NCBI GenBank assembly: GCA_021324885.1
Contig: JAJPIF010000004.1
Location: 62,001-126,000, forward strand
Length of the DNA stretch: 64,000 bases
Direction of reading: 5' to 3'
From: Pseudomonadota bacterium
GTDB taxonomy: Bacteria > Desulfobacterota > Binatia > Binatales > Binataceae
The position numbers were made by a program, and so were the translations under genes. Each line of letters starts with the position of its first letter. The first letter of the stretch is position 1. Of the stretch, positions 25,604 to 34,329 are shown piece by piece. The notes under the pieces were generated by a model. It was not told where the DNA came from. It saw only the letters and a list, made by a program, of their open reading frames with translations, and did not search any database.

Positions 25604-26068
25604 ATGAACAGCGCAGTCGAGATCACCAATCTGCTTTATCGCTACGCCGAACTGATTGATGCGGGCGACCTGGACGGGGCGGCCGCCCTTTTCGAGCATG
25701 CGAAGCTCAAGGTCAATACATCCGACGAGCTTCAGGACAGCCGCGGAGTGCTTTCGATCTGGCGCAACTACATGAAGATCTATCCGTGCGGCACACCGCG
25801 CACCAAACACGTCATCACCAATCCGATAGTTGAAATCGACGAGGCCGCGGGGACGGCAACCTGCCGGTCTTATTATACGGTGCTTCAGGCGACCGACGAT
25901 CTGCCGCTCCAGGTAATCGCCGCCGGCCGCTATCACGACACTTTCGAACGGGTGGACGGCGCCTGGCGTTTCAAATACCGGGATTACTCACTGCTCGATC
26001 TGAAGGGCGATCTCAGCGGCCATCTGCAAGCCTCTCTGCTGGGCTCGCTCGGCCCAGGCGCTCGTTAA
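25604..26068 (+). CDS. SnoaL-like (NTF2 fold) protein
   Basis: About 154 residues with a SnoaL_4-type pattern: ITNLLYRYAELIDAGDLDGAAALFEHAKL at the start, TKHVITNPIVEIDEAAGTATCRSYYTVLQ in the middle and GRYHDTFERVDGAWRFKYRDYSLL near the end. Members act as small isomerases or hydratases or have no known activity. ATG 25604 has GAGG six bases upstream; an in-frame ATG at 25520 would add 28 residues without homology or a binding site. It diverges from the persulfide dioxygenase gene and precedes the ETF fusion gene by 311 bases. Confidence 0.75.
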   Translation: MNSAVEITNLLYRYAELIDAGDLDGAAALFEHAKLKVNTSDELQDSRGVLSIWRNYMKIYPCGTPRTKHVITNPIVEIDEAAGTATCRSYYTVLQATDDLPLQVIAAGRYHDTFERVDGAWRFKYRDYSLLDLKGDLSGHLQASLLGSLGPGAR

Positions 26069-26379
26069 ATCCTGCGTGGCGACCTACCGCGATTCAAACG
26101 CCTCGACCCAGCCGTAATCAGTCTCTTTGCTGGCGGAACGAACGGATAAATCGCACTTGTCAACGAGCCGCCGAACGAATGGCCATCGTACGCATAGGTC
26201 GTGAGACAGCGGTTGAAGCCGGCAGAGTTGCAACATAACTCCGGTCGGAACTCGGCCACCCGGCCCCGGCACTTTCGCCCTCGGTTGCATCCTCATTCGC
26301 AGGTCGAGTACCCTTGGTTGGCTCTGAGCTGGACCCTGGTTGCGGCCGGAGCGATTTTCGTGGAACTGAAAATCCGGCC
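26069..26379. other. Gap of 311 bases before the ETF operon
   Basis: No convincing gene on either strand; the open frames here are short and lack family resemblance. I see no clear promoter boxes or hairpin. It presumably holds the promoter of the ETF/Sdh operon. Confidence 0.4.
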
Positions 26380-28236
26380 ATGCCTTTGCGCAAGATCGCC
26401 GTCTGCGTCAAGCAGATTCCTCTGATCGAAGACGCCAGCTTCGACCCGGTGACCAAAACCATCCGTCGCGACGGTCCTGCCGTGATCGGCTCATTTGACC
26501 TCAACGCCGTCATTTACGCGGTCGAACTGGCCCAAAAAACCGGCGCCGAGACCGTTGCGATTACCATGGGTCCGCCGCAGGCGCAAAGTTCGCTGCTCGA
26601 AACGCTGGCGATGGGGATCGATCGCGCCGTCCATCTTCAGGACCGCGCCTTCGCCGGTTCCGACACCTTGGCCACCGCACGGGCCCTGGCCCTGTGGCTT
26701 AAGCGGGAAGCCTGTGACCTGATCCTGCTGGGCAAGTATTCGCTGGACGCCGAAACCGGCCAGGTTGGACCGGAAATCGCGGAACTGCTGGGAATCCCGC
26801 AGATCACCGGCATCCGCAATCTGTCGGTCAACGGCGACATCGTGCGGGCCGAGCGTGAAAGCGACGAAGGCACGGAGGATATCGAATGCCCGATGCCGGC
26901 TTTGCTCACCTGTGCGGAGCGCGCCAAACGCCCGCCGCCGCTGCGTCCCGCGGCGCTGGAAGCGGCCAAAAGCAAGCCGCTTGCCACCGTCAGCGCAGCA
27001 CAACTGAGTGACAACCCGAGCCAATTCGGGTTCGCCGGCTCGCCGACCTGGGTGCAGGAAGTCCAGGCGCAGCAGGCGCCCACAGTCCAATGCAAACTGA
27101 TCGACGCCGCTGATGCGCAAAACGCCGCCAGTCAGGCGGTTGCGGAATTGGAAAGGCTCGGAGCGCTGGACGCCACCGTGCGCCATCGCCGGCGCATCGC
27201 GGCCCGCGTGCGCAAACCCGTTCGGGGCAAGGACGTCTGGGTCGTTTGCGAAGAAAACCTCGAGCATGAAATCACGCGCGGCAGTCTCGAATTGCTCTCA
27301 GCCGGCGATGAACTGGCGAGCAGGCTCAGCAGTGCTTTGGTGGCGATTGGATTTCCCGCCGCGATGGGGCGCCATGCGCGGCTGCTCGCCGGTTATGGAG
27401 CCGATCGCATCGTGATTCTCGACCACGACGCCCTTGCGGCGCGCCGTCCCGAATCGATCGCCGAAGCGATAGCCCAACTGGTCGCCGAACGACAGCCCTG
27501 GGGACTGCTGCTGTGCGCGAGCGAGCTTGGCCGCGACTGGGGTCCGCGGCTCGCCGCCAGGCTGGGATTGGGTTTGACCGGTGACGCGATCGGACTGGAA
27601 TTGGACACCGAAAGCAGGCTGGTCGCCCTCAAGCCGGCCTTCGGCGGCAATATCGTGGCTCCGATCCTGTCCAAAACGTATCCGCAGATGGCTACGGTGC
27701 GGTCCGGGGTTTTGGAACTCGCCCAGCCCGAGCCCGCGCGCGAGGCCGGGATCGAAACGATTCGGCCAATCCTGTCAGCACCGCGCAGCCGCCTGATTGA
27801 CGCCAAATCGCTCCTCGATCCGTCCATCGTCCCCCTGGAAGGGTCCGCGGTCGTGGTGGGGATCGGGGCGGGAGTGGGCAAGGACGGAGTAGAACGGGTA
27901 AAACAATTTGCACGCACGATTGGCGCCGCGATTTGCGCGACCCGTCGGGTTACGGATATGGGATGGTTGCCGCGGCAGTTGCAGGTCGGGTTGACCGGCA
28001 AAGCGATTGAGCCGCAACTATACTTTGCAATCGGTATTCGCGGCGCGCCCAATCATGTGATTGGAATCAAGCGGGCGCGCACGGTAGTGGCTATAAATAA
28101 TGATCCGGAAGCACCGATTTTCGAACGCGCCGACCTCGGAATGGTCGCGGATTGGGAACAGATTTTACCCGCTCTGGAAGACGCCTTGCGGATGCGCCAG
28201 GCCGGTTTGCAATCGGCCGATCCGGAGCGCGCATAA
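26380..28236 (+). CDS. Fused electron transfer flavoprotein, EtfB-EtfA in one chain
   Basis: Single 618-residue chain in the order beta then alpha. Residues 1-255 are EtfB-like: KIAVCVKQIP, FDLNAVIYAVELA, GKYSLDAETGQVGPEIAELLG and ESDEGTEDIECPMPALL. Residues about 290-615 are EtfA-like, ending in the FAD domain: GAAICATRRVTDMGWLPRQLQVGLTGK, LYFAIGIRGAPNHVIGIK and VVAINNDPEAPIFERADLGMVADW. The FAD domain departs from typical EtfA (GISGAxQH reads GIRGAPNH; QxGQTG reads QVGLTG). ETFs carry electrons from acyl-CoA dehydrogenases to a quinone reductase. The next three genes are close on the same strand and probably receive or donate those electrons. The ATG is taken from alignment; the ribosome binding site is weak. 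Confidence 0.9.
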   Translation: MPLRKIAVCVKQIPLIEDASFDPVTKTIRRDGPAVIGSFDLNAVIYAVELAQKTGAETVAITMGPPQAQSSLLETLAMGIDRAVHLQDRAFAGSDTLATARALALWLKREACDLILLGKYSLDAETGQVGPEIAELLGIPQITGIRNLSVNGDIVRAERESDEGTEDIECPMPALLTCAERAKRPPPLRPAALEAAKSKPLATVSAAQLSDNPSQFGFAGSPTWVQEVQAQQAPTVQCKLIDAADAQNAASQAVAELERLGALDATVRHRRRIAARVRKPVRGKDVWVVCEENLEHEITRGSLELLSAGDELASRLSSALVAIGFPAAMGRHARLLAGYGADRIVILDHDALAARRPESIAEAIAQLVAERQPWGLLLCASELGRDWGPRLAARLGLGLTGDAIGLELDTESRLVALKPAFGGNIVAPILSKTYPQMATVRSGVLELAQPEPAREAGIETIRPILSAPRSRLIDAKSLLDPSIVPLEGSAVVVGIGAGVGKDGVERVKQFARTIGAAICATRRVTDMGWLPRQLQVGLTGKAIEPQLYFAIGIRGAPNHVIGIKRARTVVAINNDPEAPIFERADLGMVADWEQILPALEDALRMRQAGLQSADPERA

Positions 28237-28251
28237 GGAGTTTTAACTGAC

Positions 28252-29874
28252 GTGCAGGAATTCGACGTTGTGGTTGTTGGCGCCGGCGCCGCAGGACTGC
28301 GCGCGGCCATCGCCGCCAAACAGGCCGGCGCCAAAGTTGCACTGCTCACCAAAGTTCATCCGCTCAGAACCAACAGCGGGCTAGCGCAAGCGGGAATCAA
28401 TGCGCCGCTGGGCCCCGATGACTCCCCCGAGGCCTACGCCGGCGACATCCTTCAGGCCGGCGACGGACTGTGCGACCCCGCGGTGGTGCAGAATTTCACC
28501 CATCAGGCGGGCGACGCGGTGATGTGGCTGGAGCGCGCGGGAACGCCATTTAACCGCGCGGCGGGCGGCAGATTTGACCGGCGCAGGATCGGCTCCAACA
28601 GCCGCGCCCGCAGTCTTTACGTTGACGACCGCACCGGTCATGTCGTGATGCAGGTGCTGTACGAGCAGTTCCAGCGCGAGCGTATCCCGCTGTTCGCCGA
28701 CTGGTTCGTTACCTCGCTGGCGCTTGAGGCCAACCGATGCGTCGGAGTAAACGCGCTGGGCCTGCGCTCGGGTTCGATGGACAGCTTTGCCGCCAAAGCC
28801 GTGATCCTGGCCACCGGCGGCTTTACGCGGATGTATCTGCCGTCGACGGTTTCGATGGGCACAACCGGCGACGGCCAGAACCTCGCCTATCAGGCGGGCG
28901 TGTCGCTGATTGACCTCGAGATGGTGCAGTTCCATCCGCTGGCCTGTCCTGGCGGCAAAGGCCTGATGATTACCGAGGCGGCGCTGGCTGAAGGCGGGCA
29001 AATCGTCGTCGCGGGCGGCCAGCCGATTGCCGGTCTGCAAGGGGCGACGCGCGACAAGATCTGCCTGGCTATTGCGCAGGCAAGCCGCAATGGAGCGGGT
29101 GGTGTCTGGCTCGACCTCACCATGATCGGCCGCCAGAAGCTGCATCAGCGCCTCCCGCAAACGCTCGATCTGATTGCCAAAGTCGCGGGACTCGATCCGG
29201 CCAAGGACCTCATACCGATTGGTCCCGTAGCCCATCGCCCGGTCGGCGGTATTGAGGCCGGCACATCCGGGCAGACCTCGATCGGCGGACTGTATGCCTG
29301 CGGCGAATGCGCCTGCACCGGACTCAACGGTGGTGGGCGGCTGGCTGGCAATATCCTGACTGAAATGGTGGTGTTTGGCGCGCGCACCGGCGAAGCCGCG
29401 GCCGCCTATGCGAAATCGGCGCCTGCCGCGGCATTCCCCGCCGGGCGGCTGGATGAAGAAAAAAAACGCCTCGACGCATTGATCTCGGCGGAGAAGACCG
29501 AGTACACAGCCGGCCGAATTCACGCTGAGTTAGGCGCCCTGATGGACGCGAAGGCGGGACTCCTGCGCGACGCGGCCGGCTTGCAGGCGGCCCGCGATCA
29601 GATTCATGCTCTCAAGGATAAATACGCGAGGCTGCGGGTAAAAAATCAATCCCCGATCTACAATTACGAGCTGGTTTCGTATCTTGAGTTGGGCGCGATG
29701 CTCAACGTCGCCGAGGCGCTGGTGGCGGCGGCGGCGGCGCGCAAGGAAAGCCGCGGCGCCCATCGGCGCTCCGATTTTCCGGCCCGCGACGACCGCATCG
29801 GCATCAGCCACACGGTGGTCCGGCTGGTGCAGGGCGAGCCGCAGGTCGATACCAGACCGGTCGTTGCCTTGTAG
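28252..29874 (+). CDS. SdhA/FrdA-like FAD-binding oxidoreductase subunit
   Basis: Flavoprotein of 540 residues from the succinate dehydrogenase/fumarate reductase/aspartate oxidase family. FAD loop VVVVGAGAAGLRAAIAAKQAGA at the start; FHPLACPGGKGLMITEAALAEGG near residue 226; IPIGPVAHRPVGGIEA near residue 322 with the conserved His; GGLYACGECACTGLNGGGRLAGN near residue 344 with the conserved Arg; a C-terminal helical domain (SPIYNYELVSYLELGAMLNVAEAL). The covalent-FAD His of true SdhA is replaced (Asn41 in RTNSGLAQAG) and the Arg of TEGxRGEGG is Leu245. GTG start with AAGGAG 11 bases upstream. The operon context implies a complex with the next two proteins. Confidence 0.88.
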   Translation: MQEFDVVVVGAGAAGLRAAIAAKQAGAKVALLTKVHPLRTNSGLAQAGINAPLGPDDSPEAYAGDILQAGDGLCDPAVVQNFTHQAGDAVMWLERAGTPFNRAAGGRFDRRRIGSNSRARSLYVDDRTGHVVMQVLYEQFQRERIPLFADWFVTSLALEANRCVGVNALGLRSGSMDSFAAKAVILATGGFTRMYLPSTVSMGTTGDGQNLAYQAGVSLIDLEMVQFHPLACPGGKGLMITEAALAEGGQIVVAGGQPIAGLQGATRDKICLAIAQASRNGAGGVWLDLTMIGRQKLHQRLPQTLDLIAKVAGLDPAKDLIPIGPVAHRPVGGIEAGTSGQTSIGGLYACGECACTGLNGGGRLAGNILTEMVVFGARTGEAAAAYAKSAPAAAFPAGRLDEEKKRLDALISAEKTEYTAGRIHAELGALMDAKAGLLRDAAGLQAARDQIHALKDKYARLRVKNQSPIYNYELVSYLELGAMLNVAEALVAAAAARKESRGAHRRSDFPARDDRIGISHTVVRLVQGEPQVDTRPVVAL

Positions 29875-29898
29875 CCAAGAGCGGGATAGGAGTTGAAC

Positions 29899-30861
29899 AT
29901 GCAAGCTAATTTCAGCGTGTATCGTAAAGAGCCCGGTGCGGGGAGCAAGGCCGGGCGTTCCACCTACACCGTGGAGCTGCCTGAAGACGCCACGGTGATT
30001 GACGCGCTCCTTAAGATTCGCGACGAGCAGGACCCAACTCTGGGGTTTCGCGGCTCCTGCCTGCACGGCTATTGCGGGGATTGCACCGTGCGAATCAACG
30101 GCAAGGCAGGATTCAGTTGCGCCGTCAAAGTGGCGCCGCTGGCCGCCAAGGGCGGTGAGATCGCGGTCGAACCCATCCGCAACATGCCGGTCATCAAGGA
30201 TCTGATCTCCGACTGGGACACGTTCCTGTGGGATAAGATCGACGTGATCAAGCCCTGGCTGGAACCAAACGGCGCGGCCTCATTGGACGGCGAAGAGCTC
30301 ATTGACGACAAGGTGATGGCCAAAGTCCGCCAGGCCATGAGCTGCTTTTACTGCGGGTTGTGCGACGAGGGTTGCACCGTTTTGCCGGTGGACTTCAAGT
30401 TTGTCGGTCCGGCGGCGTTGACCAAGGCGTCGCGTTTTCTGTGCGACCCGCGCGACCATGCGACGGCTGAGCGGCTGCGGATCCTCGAGCGCCCCAAGGG
30501 CATGTGGGATTGCGTCCATTGCTTCGAGGCCAGCGAGCACTGTCCACGTGAAATCGCGCCGACCGAGCGCATCATAGAGATGCGCGATATGGCGTTCAAG
30601 CATGGCATCACCAATGAAAAGGTTGCCCGCCACCATCACAGCTTTGCCAATTCAGTGCGGAATTCGGGATGGCTTGACGAGGGTCGGCTGGCGATCGAGA
30701 GCGAAGGTCTGACCAATATCAAGGGGCTGATGAAGCTGTTGCCGACGGCGGCCAAAGCGGTGGCGCGCGGCAAGGCTCCCATCCCGTTTCTGCATCACAA
30801 GCGTCCCGGCGCCGACAAGATCGCGCGTATCATCGAAAAGGCGGAGGCAAAGGAAAAATGA
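29899..30861 (+). CDS. SdhB/FrdB-like iron-sulfur subunit
   Basis: Iron-sulfur protein of 320 residues. A plant-type [2Fe-2S] site is formed by CLHGYCGDC plus the later Cys in GFSCAV (about residues 53-74). A ferredoxin domain follows with CFYCGLCDEGC near residue 150 and CVHCFEASEHCP near residue 202. The order matches SdhB/FrdB. It has a long C-terminal extension (residues 235-320) without membrane helices. AGGAG lies seven bases before the ATG at 29899. The stop overlaps the start of the CCG-domain gene (ATGA), so the two are coupled. It likely wires electrons between the flavoprotein and the CCG subunit. Confidence 0.9.
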   Translation: MQANFSVYRKEPGAGSKAGRSTYTVELPEDATVIDALLKIRDEQDPTLGFRGSCLHGYCGDCTVRINGKAGFSCAVKVAPLAAKGGEIAVEPIRNMPVIKDLISDWDTFLWDKIDVIKPWLEPNGAASLDGEELIDDKVMAKVRQAMSCFYCGLCDEGCTVLPVDFKFVGPAALTKASRFLCDPRDHATAERLRILERPKGMWDCVHCFEASEHCPREIAPTERIIEMRDMAFKHGITNEKVARHHHSFANSVRNSGWLDEGRLAIESEGLTNIKGLMKLLPTAAKAVARGKAPIPFLHHKRPGADKIARIIEKAEAKEK

Positions 30862-31736
30862 AGTACGCGTTTTATCCCGGATGTGTGTCCAGGGGCGGAT
30901 GTCCCGAGCTCTATCCCGCCGCCGTGCGCGTTGCCGGCAAGCTCGGAATCGAACTGGAAGAAATGAAAGACGTCGCCTGCACCGGAGCCGGCGTCCTGCC
31001 TCAATACATCACTGACCCAATCAACGCGCGCACCTTCGCCAAGGCGGAGCGGATGGGTCTGCCAATCATGACGATTTGCAGCACCTGCCAGGGCGTGTTC
31101 GGGCAGGCCAATCTGCGGCTTCAGGATCCGGAGTACCGCGCCAGGATCAATCGCGAATATCTGGCCGACGAGGGGCTTGAATACGGCGGCACGGTCGAAA
31201 TCAAGCATCTGCTGTGGGTCGTGATGGAAGATTACGGCGCCGATCACCTAAAGGCGATGATCTCGCGGCCGCTCAAGGGACTTAAGGTGTCGCCCTTCTA
31301 CGGATGCTTCCTGCGCCGTCCGCCGGAGGTTATCACTCCGACCAAGGAAACCAATGCGCGCAAGTCCTACCTGGAAAAGCTGATCGATATCGTCGGCGCT
31401 GAGCTCGCCGATTTTGGCGGCAAGGGCAAGTGCTGCGGTTTCCCGGTGCTGACCGCGAACGAGGAAAGCTCGCTGAGCATGACCGCGAAGCATACCAGTG
31501 AGGCCAAAAGCAAAGGCGCGGATTGCATGGTCACACCCTGCCCCCTCTGCCACCTGAGTCTTGATGGCAATCAGCCACGCGCCGAGCAGCAGGAAGGCAC
31601 ATCGATCGGCTTGCCGATCCTGCATATGCCGCAATTCCTGGGCCTGGCGCTGGGTTTCAGCCCGGCCGAGATGTACCTCAAGCGCCACATCGTGTCCACG
31701 ATGGCGGTCGAGTCCAAGGTAAACATGATGACGTGA
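30858..31736 (+). CDS. CCG-domain protein, SdhE/HdrB-like
   Basis: Cysteine-rich protein of 292 residues with two CCG-type domains, as in heterodisulfide reductase subunit B and the SdhE subunit of type E succinate dehydrogenases and MfrE. The C-terminal domain is complete: FYGCFLRRP, CCGFP (Cys192-Cys193), CPLC. The N-terminal domain has YPGCVSRGG and CSTC, but its CCG reads Cys41-Thr42-Gly. Intact CCG domains bind a non-cubane [4Fe-4S] cluster; the altered one may bind a zinc or another cluster. There is no membrane helix. It closes the four-gene redox operon. Residue 42 is the main oddity. Confidence 0.88.
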   Translation: MKYAFYPGCVSRGGCPELYPAAVRVAGKLGIELEEMKDVACTGAGVLPQYITDPINARTFAKAERMGLPIMTICSTCQGVFGQANLRLQDPEYRARINREYLADEGLEYGGTVEIKHLLWVVMEDYGADHLKAMISRPLKGLKVSPFYGCFLRRPPEVITPTKETNARKSYLEKLIDIVGAELADFGGKGKCCGFPVLTANEESSLSMTAKHTSEAKSKGADCMVTPCPLCHLSLDGNQPRAEQQEGTSIGLPILHMPQFLGLALGFSPAEMYLKRHIVSTMAVESKVNMMT

Positions 31737-31917
31737 GGCGCAATTTTCGTTTCGTTTCAATCGTACAGGCCTCGGAGCGCCCAGAGCACGAATCCGCGCT
31801 TCGTCGCTTTAATTGGAGATGCCCGGCCCTTCATTGCGTTACTCCGCGTTTCCGACAAGGGGCCTCGAGGGAGCACGCAATTGGTAAGCTGAAGTCACGT
31901 CAGCGTCCTTTACTATC

Positions 31918-32124
31918 ATGAGTGACGATCAAGGCAAGCCCAACCCAATCGCTCTGGCGCGGGAAATTTTCAACTTTCGCAAACAGAAGCATCCCTTCGG
32001 CTACAACTACGCCGTGCGTGTTCGATTGGGGCATGCAGAAATTCAGGATCTCACAGCGATAGCCGATATCGTTTTCGCGCTCGAGGAACTGGGCTACGAG
32101 GTCAGGAAGTTCAGGAGCGATTGA
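31918..32124 (+). CDS. Small hypothetical protein
   Basis: Open frame of 68 codons encoding a soluble, charged product (FNFRKQKHPFGYNYAVRVRL... IVFALEELGYEVRKFRSD). The strand-helix-strand pattern and tidy codon use look real, but I recognise no family and there is no clear ribosome binding site. It sits alone between the redox operon and the DUF992 gene. Confidence 0.45.
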   Translation: MSDDQGKPNPIALAREIFNFRKQKHPFGYNYAVRVRLGHAEIQDLTAIADIVFALEELGYEVRKFRSD

Positions 32125-32219
32125 ACCACCGGCGCCGATGGGCGCGTGGTCGCGCCTCAAGCTGCTGGTAAATCAATTTAATCCGTTTGGAGCTTGCGTT
32201 GGAGCGCGGCAGTTTTCCC

Positions 32220-32248
32220 TTGCAGGATTTGACTTCTTAATGATAAAT
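32220..32248 (+). promoter_or_regulatory. Possible promoter for the DUF992 gene
   Basis: TTGCAG and ATAAAT lie 17 bases apart in an AT-rich patch that ends 58 bases before the ATG at 32307. The match is partial. Confidence 0.3.
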
Positions 32249-32306
32249 CCAAATTTGCCGTGAGTCTGTACGGACGACCCTAAAAAGAAACAAGGAGAAA
32301 AACTGG

Positions 32307-32819
32307 ATGTCTAGGATTCACAAGATGGTGGTAGCTGTTGCGATAGTGTTTGCGGTAGCCTCGCTGGTGCCGGCGGCGCATGCGGCCGAGCAGAAGGCGA
32401 CGGTGAGGGCCGGTTATCTTACCTGCCATGTGTCCAGCGGTTGGGGCTTCATCTTCGGGTCTTCACGTTCGATGAAGTGCGCTTACTCGATGCAAAACGG
32501 CTACACCGAATACTATACCGGCACCATCAACAAGTTCGGTGCCGACATCGGATACCTCTCTTCCGCAGTCATGATCTGGGCAGTGCTGGCGCCGACCACT
32601 AATCTTGGCCAGGGTGCACTTGCGGGTCATTATGCCGGGGCCACGGCTAGCGCGGCGGTGGGAATCGGTGCGGGCGCCAACGTCCTGGTTGGCGGATTCA
32701 AGAATTCCATAGCGCTGCAGCCAATCTCGATTGAGGGTCAGAACGGCCTGAATATCGCAGCCGGTGTTGCGGAATTGAGCCTGCACTTCGACAAGGCCAA
32801 GCCGGCCAAGGTGAGCTGA
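32307..32819 (+). CDS. DUF992 family exported protein
   Basis: Exported protein of 170 residues. A signal peptide is evident (KMVVAVAIVFAVASLVPAAHAAE, cleavage after AHA near residue 26). The mature part carries the DUF992 pattern: VRAGYLTCHVSSGWGFIFGSSR, YTEYYTGTINKFGADIGYLSSAVMIWAVLAPT, GVGIGAGANVLVGG-like Gly/Ala segment and NSIALQPISIEGQNGLNIAAGV. DUF992 proteins are periplasmic or outer-membrane associated and of unknown role. A strong AAGGAG site precedes the ATG and a strong terminator follows, so it is a single-gene transcript. Confidence 0.85.
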   Translation: MSRIHKMVVAVAIVFAVASLVPAAHAAEQKATVRAGYLTCHVSSGWGFIFGSSRSMKCAYSMQNGYTEYYTGTINKFGADIGYLSSAVMIWAVLAPTTNLGQGALAGHYAGATASAAVGIGAGANVLVGGFKNSIALQPISIEGQNGLNIAAGVAELSLHFDKAKPAKVS

Positions 32820-32855
32820 AAACGCCGAGCAGCGCAACTTTTGTTCAAGTGTCAA

Positions 32856-32893
32856 ACGGTGGGCGGCCATCGCCGCTCACCGTTTTCATTTTT
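32856..32893 (+). terminator. Rho-independent terminator of the DUF992 gene
   Basis: ACGGTG-G-GCGGC pairs with GCCGC-T-CACCGT around a CATC loop, with only a G-T pair in the middle, followed by TTTTCATTTTT. It starts 37 bases after the stop codon. Confidence 0.85.
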
Positions 32894-32996
32894 CGCCGCC
32901 TCAGTCGCGCGGGCCGTCGAACACCGAAACCCGGCCGGTTCGTTCAGCGTCCGAATAAAGTCTTAAAGTGAATTTAGCTGCGCTGGGGCCGGAGGG

Positions 32997-33027
32997 CTGC
33001 GAGGACCGCTGAACGCGATCCTCGCAG
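32997..33027. terminator. Hairpin downstream of the minus-strand methyltransferase
   Basis: CTGCGAGGA (32997-33005) and TCCTCGCAG (33019-33027) form a perfect 9-base stem with a 13-base loop, 39 bases past the stop of the methyltransferase on the minus strand. Confidence 0.5.
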
Positions 33028-33065
33028 TGCCAGCCTGGGTGGCGGTGTCTTGGCGAGTGCAATCA

Positions 33066-34121
33066 TCAGCGCCGCACGTCGAAGATCATGTTTACGGGCG
33101 TCTCGGCTACGCGTTGAAAGCGGCTGAACCCTGCCGCCATAACCACCTCGCGCAATCTTTTCTCCCCCGCCTGCGCGCCCAGCGCCGCGCCGATTTCCTG
33201 GGCCTTGGATGCAGGCGTGCAAATCATGGTGGAGGCCGCGAAGAAGATTCGCCCGATCGGGTTGAAGTTATCTTCGACGCGATCATGGGCGAACGGTTCC
33301 ACCAGCATCCAGACGCCGCCGGGAGCAAGCGAGTCAAACACGTGGCGCGCCGCGCCAACCGGATCACCCATATCGTGCAGGCAGTCGAAAAAAGTGATGA
33401 AGTCGTAATTGCCGGGGTAGCTTTTCGCGCTTGCCACCTCGAATTTGACCCGGTCCGAAACTCCCGCCTCCTGCGCCAGCGCACGCGCCCGCTCGATCGA
33501 AGCCGGATGATAGTCAAATCCGACGAAGCTTGAATTGGGAAACGCCTGCGCCATCACCAGCGTCGATGTGCCATGGCCGCATCCCACGTCGGCGACGCGC
33601 GCGCCGCGCCGGAGCATCTCGCCGACTCCGTCAACCGCCGGGATCCATTCCTTGACGAGGTGCGCGGCGTAACCCGGCCTGAAGAACCGCTCGGTGCCGC
33701 TAAACAGCAGCGGATCGTGCTGATGCCATCCGACGCCCTTGCCGGTGCGAAACGCCTCAGCGACCTTGTCCCAATCGCGGAAAACTGCGGCGACGAGCTG
33801 GAATCCGCCGGGCATGAAAGCTGGACTGGATTCATCGGCAAACACCGTGGCCTGCTCGCTGCTGAGCCAGTAGCGCTGGGTGGACGGATCGTGCATCACG
33901 AATCCTGCGGCGGCCTGACCGGCGAGCCATTCCCGGACGTAGCGTTCGCTGGTGCCGGTTCGTTGCGCCAATCCGGCCGAATCGATCGGACCCGCCTCAA
34001 CCATCGCTTTGTAGAGACCGAGCCGATCGCCGATCAAAACCAGAGCCGCGCTCAGGGCGACGCCGAGCTCCCCGATCATTCTCTCGACCATTTGTTCGAG
34101 GTTGCTTTTCTCCACAGCCAT
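33066..34121 (-). CDS. Class I SAM-dependent methyltransferase with N-terminal winged helix
   Basis: Protein of 351 residues. The N-terminal 85 residues look like the dimerisation/winged-helix domain of small-molecule O-methyltransferases (ALVLIGDRLGLYKAMVEAGPIDSAGLAQRTGTSERYVREWLAGQAAAGFV). The Rossmann core has VADVGCGHGTSTLVMAQAFP near residue 180, FVGFDYHPASIERAR near residue 205 and FDCLHDMGDPVGAARHVFDSLAPGG near residue 250. The substrate is unknown. Double ATG at 34124/34121; the second is better spaced from GGGAG. It diverges from the BtuF-like gene. Confidence 0.85.
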   Translation of the reverse strand: MAVEKSNLEQMVERMIGELGVALSAALVLIGDRLGLYKAMVEAGPIDSAGLAQRTGTSERYVREWLAGQAAAGFVMHDPSTQRYWLSSEQATVFADESSPAFMPGGFQLVAAVFRDWDKVAEAFRTGKGVGWHQHDPLLFSGTERFFRPGYAAHLVKEWIPAVDGVGEMLRRGARVADVGCGHGTSTLVMAQAFPNSSFVGFDYHPASIERARALAQEAGVSDRVKFEVASAKSYPGNYDFITFFDCLHDMGDPVGAARHVFDSLAPGGVWMLVEPFAHDRVEDNFNPIGRIFFAASTMICTPASKAQEIGAALGAQAGEKRLREVVMAAGFSRFQRVAETPVNMIFDVRR

Positions 34122-34329
34122 CATAATCTCCCAAAAAAATACAGCCCAGTCCGATATTATTGAGACAATGAAAGTAAATTTCAAATATCTCAAGAGGCCT
34201 AAGAAGAATGTGGTCAAAATCCGCGGGCCGGCTTTGCACGCTTCTTCGAGAATGACGCATTTCTCCACAGATCGGGAACCGGTACTCTGATTAAGGTCGG
34301 CGCTGGACGCCGGTTCAGGTTGATTCTTC

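Noticed and set aside
24404-25936. 510-residue version of the persulfide dioxygenase
   Set aside because: The extra 165 residues lie opposite the SnoaL gene and lack homology; the ATG at 25441 has a perfect ribosome binding site.
34125-34329. Cobalamin riboswitch before the BtuF-like gene
   Set aside because: No B12-box or conserved core was seen, so there is no support for a riboswitch.
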